Position numbers and translations under genes: made by a program | The notes under the pieces: generated by a model | Database searches by the model: none | Told to the model about the DNA's origin: nothing | Seen by the model: the letters and a program-made list of their open reading frames with translations, nothing else | Origin: Paenibacillus aurantius | GTDB lineage: Bacteria; Bacillota; Bacilli; Paenibacillales; NBRC-103111 | NCBI RefSeq assembly: GCF_032268605.1 | Contig: NZ_CP130318.1 | Location: 4,935,501 to 4,999,500, forward strand | Direction of reading: 5' to 3' | Length of the DNA: 64,000 nt | Shown: positions 45,676-54,204 of the stretch, piece after piece | Position numbering within the stretch: position 1 is the first letter of the stretch | How the letters are laid out: each line of letters opens with the position of its first letter

Positions 45676-45725
45676 AAAAGCCCTGCACCCGGCCGGAATT
45701 CCGGCTTGGACGCAGGGCTTTTTCT
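45676..45725 (+). terminator. Terminator of the HisRS-like gene
   Basis: AAAAGCCCTGC and GCAGGGCTTTTT arms with an inner CCGG stem, followed by a T run. Confidence 0.88.
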
Positions 45726-45793
45726 TAGCGGATCACTTGATAAGGCGGTAACTCGGCAGCACGGCAACTCTGTCTAGGGAGTTGTAGACCGGT

Positions 45794-47152
45794 CTACCGG
45801 AAGGATTCCTCCAGCCGGGCCGCCGCATGATCCTCCAAAAACCGGAGCCGGAACGTCTGCTTGGGACGGCCCTTCGGCACCTTCACATAACCGGACACCT
45901 CCACCAAGCCGTGGTCGATCCACTGGGTCAGCAGGCGGTGGGTGGACCGGACCGTGATATCGAGCACCGCGGCCAGCTCCTGGACCTCGTACTCCAGCTT
46001 GCCGGTGCGGGCGACGCTTGCCATCAGCCGGCTTAAATAAGCCGAGGTCATCCCCGCCTCTTCGGCCGCCTTCAACAGGGCCCCGTCCGTGACGGACAGG
46101 TCATGGTTAAGGGGATCGGCCATTTCGAGCGGACCGATGAGTGTCCGGTCCTCGCGGACGATGAAGCAGGAGCTGCCTCCCGCTTCCTTCGCCTTGCGGA
46201 GGGCCGTGCGGGCATGCGTCCCCGCCTCATTGGCCGAGCGGCCGAAGCCGATGCCCATGCTGAGCGAGAGGCCCAGCGCCTTGCCGACCTCCCGGGCCAG
46301 CGGGATCGTTTTGTAGCCCCCCGTTTCCCGTTCGAAGATGCCCCGCGTCGTAAAAAACAGGTACTCGTCGCCGCCTACGTGGGTCAGGTAGCCCTCCAAC
46401 GACTCGGCATAATCGATAAGCATGCGGTGAATGTCGAGCTTAAACCGCTGGATGTCGTGCTCGGAGCTGCGCAGGCGGATCTGCTTGCTGAAGTCGTCGA
46501 CATTGACCATGCCAACGACGATCTGGGCCTCCTTGCTGCGGCGGGTTTCGGTGGAGAGCAGGGCCCGCTCCAGGGCGACCACGATGTTGGAATCGGTCGG
46601 GACGACCCATTCATGAGGGACGCCCTGCTCCCGGAGCGCCCGCGCCACCTCCGGCTCGGTCGTCAAGGCGGCATGGGCCCCCCCGGACCGGCAGGCCTCC
46701 GCATGGAAGCCCGCCAGTTCGGAGGCCGAAGGATGCGCCTCTCCTTCGAAGAGAACGAAGCGCAGCTCCTTCTCTCCGATCTCCCCCTTCAGCCGGGATA
46801 TCGCCTGCGGCGTGAAGGAGTCCACGGAGAGCAGCAGTTCCCCGGCCGGCAGACGGGACCTTACCCGGTACAGGGCCCGGTAAAGCGCCGTATCCGTCAA
46901 CGGCAGGTATTGAATCGGCTTCGCCGGAGGAAGCTCCTCCTTCAGCCGGCGGTACAGCCCCGGATTGGTAAGCAGAAGCACTTCAATGTCCGGAAGGGCT
47001 TCCTGGGCAATTCGGGTAGCCTCCTCTTCTGAGGAGTAAGGCAGGGCCAGCGGACGGAAGGAAGGAAACGAGGCCGAAATGACCTTCAGCACCTTGCTTA
47101 CCATGGGCTCGGGACCTAGGACGCCGATAGGAATCAAATTATCGGGCGGCAT
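45794..47152 (-). CDS. Transcriptional regulator with GGDEF-like domain and C-terminal winged helix
   Basis: Protein of 452 residues from ATG 47152 behind AGGAGGT. Residues 1-195 look like a periplasmic-sensor/receiver-like alpha-beta region without a signal peptide. Residues 205-345 form a GGDEF-like module: VGMVNVDDFSKQI, then THVGGDEYLFF, resembling degenerate GGDEF or GTP-cyclohydrolase-III folds. The C terminus contains a winged helix (LAAVLDITVRSTHRLLTQWIDHGLVEV). It may couple a nucleotide signal to DNA binding. It has its own promoter and lies downstream of the propeller cluster. Confidence 0.7.
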   Translation of the reverse strand: MPPDNLIPIGVLGPEPMVSKVLKVISASFPSFRPLALPYSSEEEATRIAQEALPDIEVLLLTNPGLYRRLKEELPPAKPIQYLPLTDTALYRALYRVRSRLPAGELLLSVDSFTPQAISRLKGEIGEKELRFVLFEGEAHPSASELAGFHAEACRSGGAHAALTTEPEVARALREQGVPHEWVVPTDSNIVVALERALLSTETRRSKEAQIVVGMVNVDDFSKQIRLRSSEHDIQRFKLDIHRMLIDYAESLEGYLTHVGGDEYLFFTTRGIFERETGGYKTIPLAREVGKALGLSLSMGIGFGRSANEAGTHARTALRKAKEAGGSSCFIVREDRTLIGPLEMADPLNHDLSVTDGALLKAAEEAGMTSAYLSRLMASVARTGKLEYEVQELAAVLDITVRSTHRLLTQWIDHGLVEVSGYVKVPKGRPKQTFRLRFLEDHAAARLEESFR

Positions 47153-47228
47153 GGATAAACCTCCTGGGGTCAGTAGAGAAATCCTTTCCCGATTTAGAGA
47201 CAGGGACTTTAAACCGACTTTTTCCCCC

Positions 47229-47257
47229 ATTATAGCCGCTATGCCCCGGGCCGACAA
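47229..47257 (-). promoter_or_regulatory. SigA promoter of the GGDEF-like regulator
   Basis: On the minus strand TTGTCG (47257-47252) and TATAAT (47234-47229) are spaced by 17 bases. Confidence 0.8.
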
Positions 47258-47281
47258 CCCCGCTTTCCTTCCCCTTCTCTT

Positions 47282-50128
47282 TTAGAAGGGGCCCGTCACG
47301 AGAAAGGCAACGGGAGCCGACTCCACGGTCACTCCGTTCAAGGTAACCCGGACGAAGATTTCCGTCCTTCCCGGATGCTTGGCTATGACCTTTCCGTCCG
47401 GCGTCACCTCGGCCGATTTGGGACGCGAGCTTACGTACTCGATTTTTGCCCCGGACAGCTCGTTCGTGGTGCGCCCTTTTTGCAGCAGGACGTCAAAGCT
47501 CACCTTGGCCTCATCCCCCGGATGAAGAAGGGAAGGAGCATCCGTGGAGAGGGTCACCTTCTCGAGCCCCACCACCAGGCTCGGGTCGCTGTATTTCATC
47601 AGCTCGCTGCCGTATTTGAAGTAGAAGTTGCCGAAGTCATCCTGAGCGAGCTTCTCGGCGTTGCTTTCAAGCAGCACGGTCATTTCCTTGGTCACGGCGT
47701 CGATTTTGATCATTTTGGAAGTGTACGTTTTGTCGGCGACATAGCCGGTATAGATGGTTCCGTACACATTCCCGTCCGTGCCGGTCATCAGCCTCGGGTT
47801 GCTGTGCGAGTAGTCGGCCGTCGGGAACAAGTCTTCGCTGTAGATGATTCGGTCTGCTGCCGGGTCATAGACGAACAGGGCTCCTAGAGCCATGCCCCAC
47901 AGGTTGCCGTCCGGTCCCCAGAACAGGGACGTGACCGCTTTCTTGCCGCTGACCGGAACCCGTTCCGAAAGGATCTGCCCCGTGGACGGATCATACGTTA
48001 CCAGCTTGCCTTCTCCCCCGTTCATCGCCCCCGTGCCCATGTAAAGCAAGCCGTCCCGGTAAACCAGGCTGTTGATGGAATGGTCGGGGACGAGGTTGCG
48101 CTTCACGTCGAAGGTTTTCGTAACCGGGTCGTAGACCGATAAGGCCCCGCCGATTTTGCCCGCAATGGGATAAGAGGCGATGAACAGCTTATTCAGCTCT
48201 TCCACCCCTACCATGGAGACGGGACGATCCTGCTCGTCGCCCAGCTGGCCCAGCCTAAGCGGATTTTGGGGAGCCGACGGGTCGGTCCGGTTCCAGGGCT
48301 CTTTCGGATCGTATTCAAAAATCGTGGCGCGGGGATAAACGCCTAAGTACATTTTGCCGTTCAGGGAGCCGAAGCCTTCCACCTGGCCGATCGAGGGATA
48401 CAGCTTGGTCTCGTCCTTGGTCGGGGAATAGATCCCCATCCCGCCGCCCGAAATAAAGCCGGAGGAGAGCATCTGGCCGTCCACGCTTTTGGCGATGTTG
48501 AACAGCTCTACGAATTGAGGAGGCAGCGGCAGTTCCGGCGTCTCGAGCTTTCCGGTCTCCAGGTTGTAGTAGAAGGCCCGGCCGCCGTTGCCGGCGAGTC
48601 CCACCAGCGTCACGCCCGGATAGTCCGGCGTGTTCAGCTTAACGTATCCGAAGGCGACTCCTGCGCCTTTGACATCAAGGCCAAGAGAGGAATACGTGTC
48701 GGTGGCTGTATTATACGCATGGAGCGACCACTGCTGGCGCCCGTCGGGTAGCGTTTCGTAATACGTGTAGAACACCCTTCCGTCCGGCGAAACCGGGGAG
48801 AAGCCGCGCGTGTTGTATTGCGCGTTGTTCTTGACAATCCAGCTGTTCGCAGCGGGATCATAGACGAACATGACCGGACCCGGGTCGACCCGGACGAACA
48901 GCTTGCCCGCCGTAAATTGAAGATCGTAGACGGACGTTTTGCCGGCAAACTCGGGAGGAGTCAGAGCCGTCTTCTTGCCGGTGGCCAGGTCATAGCGGTA
49001 CAGCTTCGCCACATCCGCCCCGCCGGCGTACAGCACCTTGTGGTCCGGGTCATAAGCGAGACTCCGGAGATGACTTTCCTTCGAGGACGATTTAAAAGAG
49101 GTCAGAATTCTAGATTTGTCCGTCGCGGGATCGTATTCGAACAGCGTCTGCGAATAGCCCGTTCCTCCGTACACCTTGCCGTTCTCGCCGGGCACCAGCA
49201 CCCAGATGACCGTATCGGTCGGCACCGGCTTGCCGATCGTTCGCATGGTGTCCTTCACCGGATCGTACTGGAACAGCGTGCCGTTCGGGGTGCTGCCGAT
49301 ATACACCTTTCCGTCCGATGCCGTGGTAATCGCCCATGCGGCTGTGACGGGACTGCCGTCCAGCGCCACGAGAGGATGCTGGGCCTTCACTTCCTTCGTC
49401 ACGACATCCGAAACGACGAATTGGGCCGGATCTCCCTGGATTACCGTATACATGCTCGCCCGTCCGTCCTTATCGGTGCCGTAGGCCCCGGTCATAAGTG
49501 TCAGGGAGGTGGACTGCGGCCCGAGATTCGTTATGTAGGACTGCTCCTTGCCCACCTTCAGCGAGGCCGCATCCGCATAGTAAACCCCGGTCTTCTCATT
49601 CGGATAATAAAAGGATACCGTTACACGGGCGCCATCCTTCGGAGCGGAAGCGGCCACCCGGAGATCGGTCCACTCGCCCGTTCCGCCCGGAACAAGCCCG
49701 CTGACCACGGAGACCAGCTTGCCCTCCCCGTTATAGAACCGGAGGTCCGCCTTGCCGCCCTCCCCGCTTTCACTCTTGACCTTGGCCGTCAGCTCGACGT
49801 TCACAAACGGAGTCACCGCTACCGCGTCGCTGACCGCGCCGTAGCTGACCGCAGGAGATGGATCCTCCACCCGCAGGCTTCGTTTGCCCTCGGCATAAAC
49901 GGAGGTGCTTACCGTGACCGACGATGCCCCGCCTTCCGGTATCCAGCCGGCCGCTTGCCCGTTCGCTCCGTCCGCCTCGAACCCTCCGTTTACGAGGGAA
50001 TCCAGGGCGGCGGCCTTCGCCGCCGGAAGGCCCGCATTCATCGGCAAGGCCCCAGCCAGCAGAACCGCCGCCAATGAGGCCGACCTCAGCACGGACTTCC
50101 AGCTTCCTCTTCTTCCTTTCATGTCCAT
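47282..50128 (-). CDS. Secreted beta-propeller protein with CBM-like and Big2-like domains
   Basis: Protein of 948 residues from ATG 50128 (50122 also possible). A signal peptide (about residues 8-35, ending AKAAA) is followed by a carbohydrate-binding-like sandwich at about 40-185 (LVNGGFEADGANG, GEWTDLRV). A long propeller region of repeated blades runs from about 195 to 860 (YDPATDKSRI, YDPSTGQILSE, GPDGNLWGMALG), and a Big2-like domain ends the chain (EVTPDGKVIAKHPGRTE). It is exported, probably bound to the wall or substrate. Its propeller aligns with the cytosolic protein encoded upstream. It has its own promoter plus a cre-like site. Confidence 0.82.
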   Translation of the reverse strand: MDMKGRRGSWKSVLRSASLAAVLLAGALPMNAGLPAAKAAALDSLVNGGFEADGANGQAAGWIPEGGASSVTVSTSVYAEGKRSLRVEDPSPAVSYGAVSDAVAVTPFVNVELTAKVKSESGEGGKADLRFYNGEGKLVSVVSGLVPGGTGEWTDLRVAASAPKDGARVTVSFYYPNEKTGVYYADAASLKVGKEQSYITNLGPQSTSLTLMTGAYGTDKDGRASMYTVIQGDPAQFVVSDVVTKEVKAQHPLVALDGSPVTAAWAITTASDGKVYIGSTPNGTLFQYDPVKDTMRTIGKPVPTDTVIWVLVPGENGKVYGGTGYSQTLFEYDPATDKSRILTSFKSSSKESHLRSLAYDPDHKVLYAGGADVAKLYRYDLATGKKTALTPPEFAGKTSVYDLQFTAGKLFVRVDPGPVMFVYDPAANSWIVKNNAQYNTRGFSPVSPDGRVFYTYYETLPDGRQQWSLHAYNTATDTYSSLGLDVKGAGVAFGYVKLNTPDYPGVTLVGLAGNGGRAFYYNLETGKLETPELPLPPQFVELFNIAKSVDGQMLSSGFISGGGMGIYSPTKDETKLYPSIGQVEGFGSLNGKMYLGVYPRATIFEYDPKEPWNRTDPSAPQNPLRLGQLGDEQDRPVSMVGVEELNKLFIASYPIAGKIGGALSVYDPVTKTFDVKRNLVPDHSINSLVYRDGLLYMGTGAMNGGEGKLVTYDPSTGQILSERVPVSGKKAVTSLFWGPDGNLWGMALGALFVYDPAADRIIYSEDLFPTADYSHSNPRLMTGTDGNVYGTIYTGYVADKTYTSKMIKIDAVTKEMTVLLESNAEKLAQDDFGNFYFKYGSELMKYSDPSLVVGLEKVTLSTDAPSLLHPGDEAKVSFDVLLQKGRTTNELSGAKIEYVSSRPKSAEVTPDGKVIAKHPGRTEIFVRVTLNGVTVESAPVAFLVTGPF

Positions 50129-50147
50129 CTCTCCTCCCATGTAGGTG

Positions 50148-50234
50148 GTGCCTTATCCGCGAGGCTGCTCCACTTCTCCTGGTCCTTACAGGTCTGTGCA
50201 GCCTTTCCCGCGAACAAGACGGCCGGGTAAGTCA
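50148..50234. repeat. Palindromic repeat, copy 2 (degenerate right arm)
   Basis: GTGCCTTATCCG at 50148-50159 is identical to the arm consensus of the other copies; the partner CGGGTAAGTC at 50224-50233 is degenerate. It lies in the leader of the secreted propeller gene. Confidence 0.5.
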
Positions 50235-50236
50235 TA

Positions 50237-50250
50237 AGACAGCGCTTACA
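50237..50250 (-). promoter_or_regulatory. cre-like CcpA site
   Basis: TGTAAGCGCTGTCT on the minus strand matches TGWAANCGNTNWCA at 13 of 14 positions. It is about 50 bases downstream of the -10, a roadblock position. Confidence 0.55.
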
Positions 50251-50303
50251 TTTCGCGCGGATGCACGACCGGGGGCTTTCTTGCGCCATTCCGGTCGATT
50301 AGG

Positions 50304-50342
50304 ATTGTAGCACAGGGGGACGAAATAGACAAGTTGTATACA
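50304..50342 (-). promoter_or_regulatory. SigA promoter of the secreted propeller gene with TGTATACA palindrome
   Basis: On the minus strand TTGTCT (50332-50327) and TACAAT (50309-50304) are spaced by 17 bases. The 8-bp palindrome TGTATACA (50335-50342) abuts the -35. Confidence 0.75.
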
Positions 50343-50347
50343 GGTAT

Positions 50348-51388
50348 TTATTGATGGCCTAGCCAGCGGTCCAGGAACGTATAAGCGAGCTCGCGGGCCT
50401 GTCCGGGAAAGTCATGCCCCGCCGCCCCCAGCCAGAATTGGAACGCTTCCGATGCTCCCGCCCGCTTATACAGCGTACCCAGATCCTTCATTCCGGAAAC
50501 GATCGCTTCCGCGTTAGGAAAGATGCGGTCGTCCATTCCGCTCCACATGAACAGCGGAACGGGGGCCGCCAGTGCCGCAATTTCGTGCCATTCGAAGGGA
50601 ACCGTGTCCTTCTGAAGCCCCTTGGTGACAGCCGGAAAATGGGAAAACCACTCCCGCTGCCCCCAGCGGTTCGGCTCCGGGTCGCCTGCGAACATAGCGA
50701 ACCCGCAGGAGGAAACAACCGCCCGGACCCTCTCATCAAGTCCGGCGAGGAACCACCCGTTGTAGCCGCCAAGGGAATGTCCGATGACTCCGATCCGGGC
50801 GGGATCGGCCTCCTCCACCGCCCCGAGCACATCCAGCGCCCGCCGGTGATCGGACAGCATTTTGCCGACGGCCGTCCACTTGGGATACCGCTCATAAAAG
50901 GGAGCCGTCTGGAAAGGCACGGCTCCCGGGTAAATCCGGCTGCCGAAGCCGATGGAATCGGGAGCGAGTACCACGTAGCCCCGCGATACGAGCTCCAGGC
51001 CGTAACGCCGGTTGTCTCTCCCTTCCTTCGTCGCCGTATCGCGGCGCCCGGATTCGGCCGTCGGGTGAAGTGCCAGAATGGCCGGCCGCTTCGTCTTTTC
51101 TCCCGATGAATCCCGAGGGAGCAGAAGATAAGCGCCTATGGTATCTCCGTCGTTCGCCGGATACCGGATGTCCAAGCGGGTATGGTCGGCCTCCTCGACC
51201 TTCCCGATCACTTCGTAGGGCTTTGGACTGGTGCCGGCAGAGGGGGCAATTTCCGGTTCCTCCCCCAACAGCTCCAGCCAGGCCCGCTTAATCCTTTCCC
51301 TCTTCGCGGCCCACTGCTCGTCCGTTTCGATGCCTTGCAGCAGCTGAGGGGGCTGATCCACCTTCAGCTCCGATAACCGGTAGCTCAT
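50348..51388 (-). CDS. Alpha/beta hydrolase (acetyl xylan esterase/dienelactone hydrolase-like)
   Basis: Protein of 346 residues from ATG 51388 behind AAGGAGG. The nucleophile elbow is GVIGHSLGGYNG (Ser about residue 215), the acid is probably the Asp of MWSGMDDRIFPNA, and the His is in LGAAGHDFPGQ. An N-terminal helical region precedes the fold. There is no signal peptide, so it is cytosolic. The ATGA overlap with the upstream propeller gene shows translational coupling; it may de-esterify an imported oligosaccharide or other ester (inference). Confidence 0.85.
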   Translation of the reverse strand: MSYRLSELKVDQPPQLLQGIETDEQWAAKRERIKRAWLELLGEEPEIAPSAGTSPKPYEVIGKVEEADHTRLDIRYPANDGDTIGAYLLLPRDSSGEKTKRPAILALHPTAESGRRDTATKEGRDNRRYGLELVSRGYVVLAPDSIGFGSRIYPGAVPFQTAPFYERYPKWTAVGKMLSDHRRALDVLGAVEEADPARIGVIGHSLGGYNGWFLAGLDERVRAVVSSCGFAMFAGDPEPNRWGQREWFSHFPAVTKGLQKDTVPFEWHEIAALAAPVPLFMWSGMDDRIFPNAEAIVSGMKDLGTLYKRAGASEAFQFWLGAAGHDFPGQARELAYTFLDRWLGHQ

Positions 51389-53244
51389 CTCTCTGTTCCT
51401 CCTTGTTCCAATCGGTATCTCCAAAGCTCGCTTCCCGAGCCGTAATACACATAGCCGTTATGAACGGCCATTCCGCAGGTGGCCGGAGCCGGCAAAGACG
51501 CCAGAAGCTTAACCATCCCGGTTTCGGGCTCCGCCGCAAAGATCCCCCCGCTGAGAAGGCCCAGAATAACCGGACGCCCGGAAAGCTCAGCCGCCACAAG
51601 GCCCTGTCTCACGACCCCTCCCCATGCGGAAAGATCGGTCTGCTGCCGAACCTGTCCCGTATCCGCTTCCATCACGAAATAGACGGAGTCCGAGGTGAGC
51701 CCATGAACAAGGTCGCAGGAATCCGTAACCAGCTGGGAAACCTCCCTTGCCCCCGGCACGGGGTACCAGACGGCAGCCGTCTTCCGGCTTCTCCAATCGA
51801 GCCGGTAAACGGCTCCCTGCCGGGCGGCCGGGACCCCGCCGCCGGGCGTCTCGATGCTGGTCCCCCCGATCACATCCCCGTTCGACAGGGCGGCCAGCGC
51901 GACGGTGCTTTGATGGGGAACCAGGTCCGTATGCGGCAGAAGCTCCACCCTCTCCTCCTCCACCTGGACGATCCCAAGCGATCCGCCTACCGCTCCATAT
52001 CCGGGAAATCCGCCGTAAAGAACATGCCGGCCGTCCGGATGGGTAAGCGCCGCCCGGGGGCGGTGAATAGCATCATTCTCATAGAAAAGGCGCGGGCTTT
52101 CTCCCCGCCCTCTCCCCGGCTCCGGGCCGACCGGCAGGCGGGTATCCAGCTTATACAGCTTCCCGCCCGCATAGGCGGCCCCGAGGAGGACAGGACCTTG
52201 GGCGGCATAGGCGCAAATGTTGCCCCCGCCCCCCTTCTCCAGCACCCGGCCGCCGAAGGATTCCAGAAGGCCCTCCTCGGGTCGATACCGAAAGAGATGC
52301 ATCGGATGGTTGGAGGTGCCGTACAGGCAGCCATCCGGTCCCAGGGCAAGAGGGGAGAGAGCCGTGCCGTTCCCTTCGTAGACAAGGGTAACCGTCCGAG
52401 CCTCTCCCTCCCCTTCGATCACCAGCCGGCTGTCGGCCAGCTGCCAGTCAAGAATCCGGCGGCCGCCGGTCCGCGGGCGGTGCAGCTTGTTGTAGCCCGT
52501 TCCGCCATAGGCGGACGGGGAAACCTCCGCTTCGCTCACCGGGACCGCCTTTCCTTCGGCCAGCCGGAACCATCGCTTCGGCTCTGAGGCCGCCTCCATC
52601 TCCGCTTCGCCTGCGGGCAGGGAGCCATAGACCGCGCCGTCCGCTCCCAGGTGAACCTGGCCGCTTCCCCGGCACGGCGTCCCGCCCCGGAATGTGGACC
52701 GGGCTCCATCTGCGGGCCTATAAGCCGCCAATCCGGCGGCTTCGGTTCCCAGTCCCGCATAAAGCCAGCCATCCGCCCCCGCCGCCAACGTCATGGCATA
52801 CCGGGAACGGTCATCCAGCCGCCCCACCCGAAGACAAGTTCCCGTCTTCGGGTTCCAGCCGATCAGCCGGCAGCCCGGGTAAGTCGTGGCGTACACGGTG
52901 CCATCCGGTCCCTCGGCAAAGGCGAAGCCAACGATTTCCTCTTCCGGCTCCGGCCGGAACCAGGCTAGAAACTCTCCCTGCCAAGGATCGAGAATCATCA
53001 GCAGGGGCCCCGCTCCCGTCAGGAAGAGCCCGGATTCCGTGCTGTGAGAAGCAAAAGGATAATCGCAAAGTCCTTCCGGGAAAGGAACCTGCCGGCATTC
53101 CCCCGTCTCCGGATTCACGATCAGCACGTAACCGCGGGCCGCCAGCACTACCCTTTCTTCCCCGCTGCCGTTCCGGCAGACAGCGCCCGAGCGGGTTTCA
53201 TCGGCCCGCACCGGGATTCCCAAGCATTCCAATCGTTCCGTCAT
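51385..53244 (-). CDS. Cytosolic beta-propeller-like protein, paralog of the secreted one
   Basis: Protein of 619 residues without signal peptide. It consists of repeated propeller-blade units such as GPDGTVYATTYPGCRLIGWNP, LGADGAVYGSLPAGE, LGPDGCLYGTSNHPMHLFRY and HNGYVYYGSGSELWRYRL. The last 230 residues align in order with the secreted propeller protein: GGSLGIV, PHQSTVALAAL, GAVYRLD, GSELWRY versus GGALSVY, DHSINSLVY, GKLVTYD, GSELMKY. A promoter TTGACA-17-TACCAT and a possible folded leader precede it. The substrate is unknown. Confidence 0.8.
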   Translation of the reverse strand: MTERLECLGIPVRADETRSGAVCRNGSGEERVVLAARGYVLIVNPETGECRQVPFPEGLCDYPFASHSTESGLFLTGAGPLLMILDPWQGEFLAWFRPEPEEEIVGFAFAEGPDGTVYATTYPGCRLIGWNPKTGTCLRVGRLDDRSRYAMTLAAGADGWLYAGLGTEAAGLAAYRPADGARSTFRGGTPCRGSGQVHLGADGAVYGSLPAGEAEMEAASEPKRWFRLAEGKAVPVSEAEVSPSAYGGTGYNKLHRPRTGGRRILDWQLADSRLVIEGEGEARTVTLVYEGNGTALSPLALGPDGCLYGTSNHPMHLFRYRPEEGLLESFGGRVLEKGGGGNICAYAAQGPVLLGAAYAGGKLYKLDTRLPVGPEPGRGRGESPRLFYENDAIHRPRAALTHPDGRHVLYGGFPGYGAVGGSLGIVQVEEERVELLPHTDLVPHQSTVALAALSNGDVIGGTSIETPGGGVPAARQGAVYRLDWRSRKTAAVWYPVPGAREVSQLVTDSCDLVHGLTSDSVYFVMEADTGQVRQQTDLSAWGGVVRQGLVAAELSGRPVILGLLSGGIFAAEPETGMVKLLASLPAPATCGMAVHNGYVYYGSGSELWRYRLEQGGTER

Positions 53245-53277
53245 ACCCCATCTCCTTTCCGCCCCAACCGCACGGCG

Positions 53278-53356
53278 TTACACCCGTATGGTACCTGTCC
53301 CGCTAAGGACTGTCAATGGAACAGGCAGGGCCCCCGCCCGGCCTTTCCGGGTGTAA
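53278..53356 (-). ncRNA. Candidate structured leader of the cytosolic propeller operon
   Basis: TTACACCCG and CGGGTGTAA (9 bp, perfect) close a 61-base interior that holds an 8-bp stem (CCTGTTCC/GGGACAGG, 53325-53294) and a GGGC/GCCC hairpin, giving a three-way junction on the minus strand. It lies between an upstream TATAAT and the gene. The alternative is that the interior TTGACA-TACCAT promoter is used and the arms are an operator. Confidence 0.4.
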
Positions 53357-53385
53357 TCGTGTGGAACCATTTTTCTGTTTTCGTT

Positions 53386-53430
53386 ATTATAAAAATTCCT
53401 TTACAGGTATATTCCATTAATGGTATATTC
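53386..53430. promoter_or_regulatory. Promoter with CCATTAATGG palindrome between divergent genes
   Basis: On the minus strand TATAAT at 53391-53386 has a poor -35 that overlaps the palindrome CCATTAATGG (53414-53423, with partly symmetric AT flanks). This is a layout typical of activator-dependent promoters. Confidence 0.5.
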
Positions 53431-53570
53431 AAATCAGGATAACGTTACCAGCTATGGAAGTTACGGGATGGCGCGGCCGTCCTGCCCTTCCCCAGATTCA
53501 CTCCTATGACAACACGTTTGCTCTCATCCTGCTCCACCCATTCTACGATCCCTTTAAGGAGGAATTATCC

Positions 53571-54068
53571 ATGTCCGTAACTTATGCTCTTGAGATTACC
53601 CGCGAATTCGCTGCCCCCCGTGACCTTGTTTTCAAAGCCTGGACCGAGCCGGAGCGTCTGGCCAAATGGTGGGGCCCGAAAGGCTTTACCCTGGAAGTGA
53701 AGCAGCTCGATCTTCGCCCCGGCGGGATGTTCTTGGGCAGCCAGCGCTCCCCCGAAGGCCATGTCATGTGGGGCAAATTCGTCTATCAGGAAATTACGCC
53801 GCCCGAGAAGCTGGTCTATATCCAATCCTTCTCCGATGAAGAAGGCAACACGATCCGCGCCCCGTTCAGTCCCGTTTGGCCGCTTGAAATCCTGAACGAC
53901 CTGACGCTGATCGAGCACGAAGGGAAGACCACCGTTACGTTCAAAGGCGGCCCCGTCAACGCCAGCCCGGAAGAGCTGCAAGCCTTCGAAGGCATGAAGC
54001 CGATGGTGCAGGAGGGCTTCAAGGGAACCTTCGATCAGCTGGACGCTTACTTGGCCGAGCAGCGCTAA
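53571..54068 (+). CDS. AHSA1/SRPBCC-domain protein
   Basis: Protein of 165 residues from ATG 53571 behind AAGGAGGAATT. The START-like fold of the activator-of-Hsp90 family is evident from ITREFAAPRDLVFKAWTEPERLAKWWGPKGFT at the N terminus and the C-terminal EGFKGTFDQLDAYLAE. Members bind small hydrophobic ligands and include stress and glyoxalase-linked proteins. The ligand is unknown. It diverges from the propeller operon. Confidence 0.88.
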   Translation: MSVTYALEITREFAAPRDLVFKAWTEPERLAKWWGPKGFTLEVKQLDLRPGGMFLGSQRSPEGHVMWGKFVYQEITPPEKLVYIQSFSDEEGNTIRAPFSPVWPLEILNDLTLIEHEGKTTVTFKGGPVNASPEELQAFEGMKPMVQEGFKGTFDQLDAYLAEQR

Positions 54069-54105
54069 GGAAGCCGGATAACCGTTTCGGCCGTAACCTC
54101 AACCA

Positions 54106-54135
54106 TAAAAAACACCGGGCGCTGCCGCCCGGTGT
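54106..54135. terminator. Terminator, likely bidirectional
   Basis: Perfect 10-bp stem ACACCGGGCG/CGCCCGGTGT with a 4-base loop and a T run on the minus strand. Confidence 0.85.
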
Positions 54136-54204
54136 CCGTTCTTTCGCCCGTCCCTTCCCGGACGGGCTTATTTGCTGCCTACATCTGGCAATCACCGCGA
54201 AGGC

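Noticed and set aside
48818-50077. 419-codon plus-strand frame
   Set aside because: Antisense to the secreted propeller gene; Arg/His-rich and without a ribosome binding site.
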